Of a stretch of DNA of 64,000 bases, positions 60,104 through 64,000 are shown piece by piece. Under the pieces are notes generated by a model, which saw only the letters and a list, made by a program, of their open reading frames with translations, searched no databases and was not told the origin of the DNA. A program made the translations under genes and the position numbers. Origin of the DNA: Rhizobiales bacterium NRL2 (GTDB lineage: Bacteria > Pseudomonadota > Alphaproteobacteria > Minwuiales > Minwuiaceae); contig CP016093.1 in assembly GCA_001664005.1 (NCBI GenBank), forward strand, positions 3,307,001 to 3,371,000. The letters run 5' to 3'. Position 1 is the first letter of the stretch; each line of letters opens with the position of its first letter.

Positions 60104-62083
60104 CTACGAGATGCCCGGACCGCGCCGCTTGCGCCCAAGCGACCAGGAGATCGTGTCGCCGCGCAGCGTACCGGACACTTGCTTCCCGAGGTTGCGCTCC
60201 AGTACCGGCCGCCATGGCACCAGCGTGAATTCGCGCGACTTCTCAATCACGGCAAACCGGCCGCTGACGAGGTCCAGCCGCCGGCGGTAGACGCCCTCGA
60301 TCCGCTTGCCGGGCTCGCTTTCAGCGTATTGCAGGCCAAGTTCGCCGGAGAGCTGGTCCGCGACCCGCGTCAGGTCGCGTCGGCGCAGGAGACCGAGCAT
60401 GTTGGCACGGTAGACGATCCGGTCCTGCTCCTGGCGGGCAAGCTCCTGCTCAATTAACCACTGCCGGCGCCGGTCGAGCGCCTGGCGTACCTGGCGCCCG
60501 AAGCCCGCGTCGCGGAGGCTGGTCGGCGTGTCGGCGAGCAGCTCCCGGTCGAGCCAGGTCGCGCCGTCGGCGCCGACCTGCCGGTCGAGCGCCACCGCGG
60601 ACAGCATCGCGACGATGACCGGGCTCGCCCGTGCCCGGCTTCGTTCGTACGCCGCCGCCCGATCCAAATGATCAGGCGCGATCGTCCAGGTGCCATCCGG
60701 CTGGCGGTCGACGCCGATGTCCCGCCGCCGCATCGCCTCGAGCCGTCGCACGTGGGTCTCGGCGAACGCGGCCGTGGCCGTGGGGTCGTGCCGCAGGTGG
60801 ATGTCAACGCTGTACTGCCCGTCGTTCGCGGCGGCGATCTCGGCGATGGTTCGGTCGACGTCTCTCGGCGCGGCCCGCTTCGGTGCGATCGCAATGATCG
60901 CACCGTCCGGCAACGGCTCGGTCGTGTCGGCCCTGCCGATATCGACGTAATGGGCGCGGCCGTCGACACCGTCTACGATCAGGTAGTGGCGGTCGTTGAT
61001 CTCGTCGGAGAGACCGCGCGCGACGACGCGGCCGACCAGTCGCCGCGCCTCTGTGTCGGCCGGGTCGTAGATGGCGTACTCCGAGGTCGCCCTGTCCCGA
61101 CCCTCGCGGGTCATCTCACGGTGCATGGTCTTGATGATGTCGCCGCGCTCGCCCATCCGGCGCAGCACCGGCTCCAGGTCGTCGGCCAGCCGCCACCGGC
61201 CCGGCTCTATCTCCTCGGCGAGTCCGAGGCGATGGAGCTTGTGCAGCCGGCCGGCGCGCAGCGTCTGGCGGAAGGCGTCGCCGGCCGCGGTGCCAGACCG
61301 GACAAGCCCGTCCTCGCCGATGTCGCCCAGCAGGCCGCGGTCGAGGCTGGTAAAGCGCTCCTGCTCCACCTCCCAGCGCAGGCGGTGCTCGATCTCCAGA
61401 TCGGAGCGCGGCCCGAGATCCAGCTCAACGATCTCTGCCGCCCGCTCGCGCATCCCCCTGGCGAGGTAGTCGCGGGCGATGACGAGATCCTTCCCCTGGT
61501 CGTCGCGGCCGCGCAGCACGACATGGGTGTGGGGATGGCCGGTGTTGTAGTGGTCGACCGCCACCCAATCGAGCCGGGTGCCGAGGTCGTCCTCCATCTG
61601 TCGCATTAGCCGACGGGTGAACCCTTTCAGCTCGTCGTACTCGGCGGCGTCCTCGGCCGAGACGATGAAGCGGAACTGGTGCCGGTCGCCCTCGCCGCGC
61701 TCGAGGAACGCCCGGCCGTCGGCACGATCGGACTCGGCGTCGTACAGATCGCCGGGCAACCCCTCGCGGGTGACACCGTCGCGCTGGATGTAGCGCAGAT
61801 GGAGCTGGGCCGCCTTCCGCCCCTGCCCCGTCAGCTTCACGATGCGCGACTTCACGATCACCCGGCGCGCCCGGTAGGCGGCATAGCGGTCGCGGGCGGC
61901 GAGCACCCGGCCGACGCCGGACCCACGACCGATGCGGTTGCCCTGGAAGGTACCGCGGCTCGGCAACGACCGGCCGCCGGCAAGCGCCATCGACCGCAGC
62001 ACCTGGTGCAGGTAGCGACGCCCGCGCTTGCTGCCGCGGCTGCGGATCCGGCCGAGCCTCGGCGTGAAGTCGTCATCCTTCAT
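60104..62083 (-). CDS. Relaxase/mobilisation nuclease with DUF3363 domain
   Basis: This 659-residue protein nicks the transfer origin and leads the strand into the recipient. The N-terminal third contains the metal-binding His motif HPHTHVVLRG near 178-188, preceded by WVAVDHYNTG; Tyr candidates lie nearby. Residues from about 250 onward form the DUF3363 region typical of ICE VirD2-like relaxases. It is followed on the left by cargo rather than traG, and preceded on the right by the candidate origin. Confidence 0.9.
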   Translation of the reverse strand: MKDDDFTPRLGRIRSRGSKRGRRYLHQVLRSMALAGGRSLPSRGTFQGNRIGRGSGVGRVLAARDRYAAYRARRVIVKSRIVKLTGQGRKAAQLHLRYIQRDGVTREGLPGDLYDAESDRADGRAFLERGEGDRHQFRFIVSAEDAAEYDELKGFTRRLMRQMEDDLGTRLDWVAVDHYNTGHPHTHVVLRGRDDQGKDLVIARDYLARGMRERAAEIVELDLGPRSDLEIEHRLRWEVEQERFTSLDRGLLGDIGEDGLVRSGTAAGDAFRQTLRAGRLHKLHRLGLAEEIEPGRWRLADDLEPVLRRMGERGDIIKTMHREMTREGRDRATSEYAIYDPADTEARRLVGRVVARGLSDEINDRHYLIVDGVDGRAHYVDIGRADTTEPLPDGAIIAIAPKRAAPRDVDRTIAEIAAANDGQYSVDIHLRHDPTATAAFAETHVRRLEAMRRRDIGVDRQPDGTWTIAPDHLDRAAAYERSRARASPVIVAMLSAVALDRQVGADGATWLDRELLADTPTSLRDAGFGRQVRQALDRRRQWLIEQELARQEQDRIVYRANMLGLLRRRDLTRVADQLSGELGLQYAESEPGKRIEGVYRRRLDLVSGRFAVIEKSREFTLVPWRPVLERNLGKQVSGTLRGDTISWSLGRKRRGPGIS

Positions 62084-62148
62084 GATCGCCGCCGGTCATG
62101 TTGCATCGTGATCCACGAGTAGACGGCGGCCAGCCGAAGCCGCAAGCC

Positions 62149-62266
62149 GGCGCCATGAAGATCGCGGCAGACCAAGGACTTACTCCCGCACTGGCGCCAT
62201 CCTGGACGGGCATGGCGCCAGGGAAAACGATGTGCAGCCAACGACATAGGCGTCTCATGGCGCCAT
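62149..62266. other. Candidate origin-of-transfer region with clustered GGCGCCAT palindromes
   Basis: Four GGCGCC-centred sites lie within 120 bases just upstream of the relaxase gene: GGCGCCAT at 62149, a perfect inverted repeat CTGGCGCCAT / ATGGCGCCAG at 62191-62221 enclosing CATCCTGGACGGGC, and the palindrome ATGGCGCCAT at 62257-62266. ATCCTG at 62199-62204 resembles the core of P-type nic sites. The whole gap (62084-62438) has no convincing gene. Function is inferred. Confidence 0.4.
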
Positions 62267-62438
62267 CCTTTTATCTTGCCCTACCGGGCTTCTGAGCCAC
62301 CTGCCGTCCCTCCTACGATCACCTGCGATCTCTGACCGGACCTTGACTCGGGCGACCGGTCGCGCGCCGGCCAGGATCACCACACAAGGAAGTCGGGAGC
62401 GGCACCTGACGGTATCGCTCCCAGGGTGGCCGGTGGCA

Positions 62439-62801
62439 TCATCCGCCACTCGCCAGGAACGCCTGTTCGGCGCTCTCAAAGCACTCGAAATGGCGCAGAC
62501 CGAGCATCCAATGGACGTCTCGGTCGCCATCGACGAGACACGTCGCGACGTAGTAGCGGGCGCGGAAGTAGCCGAGAATCGTCACCCGCTCGAACATCTC
62601 GTTCTCGTCGTCGAGGCTCTCCCAGGCGCCGAGATTCATCTCCGCGATGCGTCCGTCCCAGTGGAAATCGGCGCGCTCGGCGGCGATAAATAGCTCGATA
62701 GCGGCGTCGATTCCGTCCGTTCCGAACTCGGCGATCAGGTCGCGGCGGAGCTGCGGGAAGCGGTCGAACGCGGCGTGCGGATGCGTGTGAAGTGTGGTCA
62801 T
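62439..62801 (-). CDS. Small conserved ICE protein of unknown function
   Basis: This 120-residue acidic protein starts MTTLHTHPHAAFDRFPQLR and contains DAAIELFIAAERADFHW and VTILGYFRARYYVATCLV. GGAGG lies 6 bases before ATG 62801, which fixes the start; a frame open further upstream crosses a hairpin and is rejected. I recognise it only as a protein found beside relaxase genes in related elements. It may aid DNA processing. Confidence 0.7.
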   Translation of the reverse strand: MTTLHTHPHAAFDRFPQLRRDLIAEFGTDGIDAAIELFIAAERADFHWDGRIAEMNLGAWESLDDENEMFERVTILGYFRARYYVATCLVDGDRDVHWMLGLRHFECFESAEQAFLASGG

Positions 62802-62817
62802 CGGAACCTCCGTGGTT

Positions 62818-62841
62818 GCTGTCCTCCTCATCGAGGACAGC
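62818..62841 (-). promoter_or_regulatory. Perfect 9-bp hairpin in the leader of the 120-residue gene
   Basis: Arms GCTGTCCTC and GAGGACAGC pair perfectly around a six-base loop, about 5 bases before the GGAGG of the small gene. On the minus strand this could be an operator, a leader hairpin or a weak terminator. Confidence 0.45.
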
Positions 62842-62867
62842 TCCCGCCATCGGCCGGCGAAGCGGCT

Positions 62868-62971
62868 GTCAAGGACGCCGGAGGCGCCGCGAAGCGGGGC
62901 GCGGGGGAGCCGAAATGCGGAGCGGAGCGCCAGCGCAGTGGAGCATTTTGGGGGGACCGCGCATCCTTGAC
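62868..62971. repeat. Non-coding segment bounded by inverted GTCAAGGA arms
   Basis: GTCAAGGA at 62868-62875 and TCCTTGAC at 62964-62971 face each other across a G-rich 88-base stretch with several GCGGAGCG/GCGAAGCG motifs. No gene fits here. It may be a structured control region or part of the origin. Confidence 0.35.
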
Positions 62972-63055
62972 GGGCGCTTCGTCCTGGCTGGTACGCTGGG
63001 ACAACCGAGACGAGGTCCTCTCTCTCCGACAGGGCACCGGCCGCGCCGTCGCGGT

Positions 63056-63706
63056 TCATCGGTCCTCGCCCGGCACGGTACGCAAGGGCACGAACAGGCT
63101 GTCCGTGGCCACCGTCGACGACGACTCGCGACCGTCCGTCACCGTCGCGCGCAGAGGGAAGAAGAGACGCCGATCCGTTTCCGCGGCCCCTGCGGCCTCT
63201 GTTGCCAGACGCGACGGATCGAGCCGCGCGAGGTAGGCACGGGTCTCGCGCGGCAGCGGTCGCCCGTCGGTCAGATGCTCTTGGTAGCGACCGGGCCCGG
63301 CATTGTAGGCGGCGAAGAGGCCGGGGAACCCGAAGCGCTCGTAAAGGGTGCAGAGATAGGCGGTCCCGGCCAAGATGTTGTCGCGTGGGTCGTGCGGATC
63401 GCCACCAAGACCATGTCGCCGACGCATCTCTTCATAGGTCCCCGGCATCACCTGCATGAGCCCCATGGCGCCGGCGGACGAAGTGATCGGACGGCCGTCG
63501 AGCATAATTCGCCCCGCGCTCTCGGCCGCGATAACCGCGCGTATCCAAGTCTTCGGGACGGCGAACCGGGCGGAGGCCTCGGCGATGAACGGCTCCCAGC
63601 GGTCGAGCCGCTGCTCGACGGGGGCCGGTTCAGCGACGACGGAGGACGAGCAGGCAAAAGTCGCAAGGGCAACCGCGCCCAGCGCCAGGACGGTCACCCG
63701 GTCCAT
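63056..63706 (-). CDS. Lytic transglycosylase (conjugation-associated)
   Basis: This 216-residue periplasmic muramidase opens the peptidoglycan for the secretion channel. A signal peptide (VTVLALGAVALATFACSS, with a possible lipobox) precedes the SLT domain: catalytic Glu in VIAAESAGR, then SSAGAMGLMQVMPGTYEEM, and AYNAGPGRYQEHL. It overlaps the peptidase gene by 13 bases. Confidence 0.92.
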   Translation of the reverse strand: MDRVTVLALGAVALATFACSSSVVAEPAPVEQRLDRWEPFIAEASARFAVPKTWIRAVIAAESAGRIMLDGRPITSSAGAMGLMQVMPGTYEEMRRRHGLGGDPHDPRDNILAGTAYLCTLYERFGFPGLFAAYNAGPGRYQEHLTDGRPLPRETRAYLARLDPSRLATEAAGAAETDRRLFFPLRATVTDGRESSSTVATDSLFVPLRTVPGEDR

Positions 63707-64000
63707 AGCGGCACGAGCCTCCCGATGACCCTGGCGCGCCGTACCGGCCCGAAGTACCGGCCGTCGAACGAGCCGGAGACACCGGCCATCAGCAGGAACA
63801 GTTCGTCGGCGGCGAGCGTGCGACAGCCGGTCCAGCGCGGCAGCGCACGGCCGAAGGAGTCGCGATTGCGACGCGTGGCGACATACGTGCCGTTGACGAA
63901 GACGGCATCGCCGACGGCGCAGACGACGTCGTCCGCAACCGCCACGAGACGCTTCACCAGGGGTGTCCCGACCGGCAGATAGCCACGGTCGGCCGCAAGC
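63694..64000 (-). CDS. traF: S26-family signal peptidase, TraF-like (5' end cut by window)
   Basis: This is the C-terminal part of the pilin-processing peptidase. The catalytic Lys is in PLVKRLVAVADD; the catalytic Ser lies outside the window. The remaining conserved blocks GDAVFVNG and LAADELFLLM with SFDGRYFGPV are of the S26 fold (FDSRYFGPV-type box). The frame is open to the right edge (LAADRGYLPVGTP precedes the Lys). It probably cyclises or trims the pilin TrbC. Confidence 0.88.
   Translation of the reverse strand, partial: LAADRGYLPVGTPLVKRLVAVADDVVCAVGDAVFVNGTYVATRRNRDSFGRALPRWTGCRTLAADELFLLMAGVSGSFDGRYFGPVRRARVIGRLVPLWTG

Larger units (their letters stand above)
38339..64000. mobile_element. 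Integrative and conjugative element, Trb-type (right end outside window)
   Basis: From left to right this holds a serine recombinase, PemK/Phd, nuclease and AbiE cargo, DUF736 and DUF2274, trbI-G-F-L-J-E-D-C-B, a CopG-like gene, traG, cargo with DUF3644, relaxase with DUF3363, a candidate transfer origin, lytic transglycosylase and TraF-like peptidase. Nearly all backbone genes point left. This gene order is characteristic of ICEs in Rhizobiales and other alphaproteobacteria. The left boundary is set by the tRNA-end repeat; the right boundary is not reached. Confidence 0.85.

Noticed and set aside
62073-62295. Short frames on both strands across the candidate transfer origin
   Set aside because: They run through the palindrome cluster, lack ribosome sites and have no conserved pattern.
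1-64000. CRISPR arrays, intact tRNA or rRNA genes, and insertion sequences
   Set aside because: I saw no regularly spaced direct repeats, no complete cloverleaf and no transposase. Only tRNA-end fragments are present.

Overview
The window is GC-rich, gene-dense bacterial DNA. The alphaproteobacterial style of its operons, its tRNA-linked Trb-type integrative element and its NnrR-type box suggest an alphaproteobacterium, probably a free-living soil or aquatic form. No rRNA, intact tRNA or CRISPR array is visible. The left 29 kb reads as core or metabolic chromosome. From about 29 kb onward the DNA looks like stacked mobile islands.

Region 1 (1-10330) is nitrogen scavenging. A rightward operon carries a peptide-type ABC ATPase (cut by the left edge), allophanate hydrolase (atzF), a biuret-hydrolase-like cysteine hydrolase, an AtzG-like small subunit and an AtzE-like amidase. 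It faces a leftward BMP-type ABC importer operon: binding protein, double ATPase, two permeases. Together they suggest uptake of a urea-, biuret- or nucleobase-like compound and its breakdown through allophanate to ammonia and CO2.

Region 2 (10615-29000) holds molybdate uptake (modABC), enoyl-CoA hydratases, a SHOCT protein, an MscS channel, a Ca2+/Na+ exchanger, an HSL esterase and an aldehyde dehydrogenase. It also holds a quinol-dependent nitric oxide reductase and a hemerythrin, which share a TTTG-N8-CAAA regulatory box, followed by an acyl-CoA dehydrogenase, an alpha/beta hydrolase and a DUF502 membrane protein.

Region 3 (29060-38352) lies between two direct copies of the 3' end of an initiator tRNA-Met gene, so it is probably an older island. 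Its centrepiece is a divergent pair: a 1319-residue TIR-TM-coiled-coil-propeller-Sel1 protein, and a TPR/SLOG-like/class III nucleotide cyclase protein. A cyclase next to a TIR effector recalls Pycsar-type cyclic-nucleotide antiphage signalling, but the architecture differs from the described systems. A TauD-family dioxygenase and an acyl-CoA ligase flank the pair.

Region 4 (38339 to the right edge) is an integrative and conjugative element inserted at the same tRNA-Met 3' end. It encodes a large serine recombinase, a PemK/Phd toxin-antitoxin pair, the Trb type IV secretion genes (trbB,C,D,E,J,L,F,G,I), TraG/VirD4, a relaxase with DUF3363, a lytic transglycosylase and the TraF-like peptidase (cut by the edge). 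Two cargo pockets interrupt the backbone. One has a DUF6035/HNH nuclease pair and an AbiE toxin-antitoxin with two perfect operators; the other has a secreted protein of unknown role and a DUF3644 protein with a HEPN-like R-x4-H motif. A 65-bp repeat lies exactly 46 bp upstream of two leftward backbone operons and may be their common control element.
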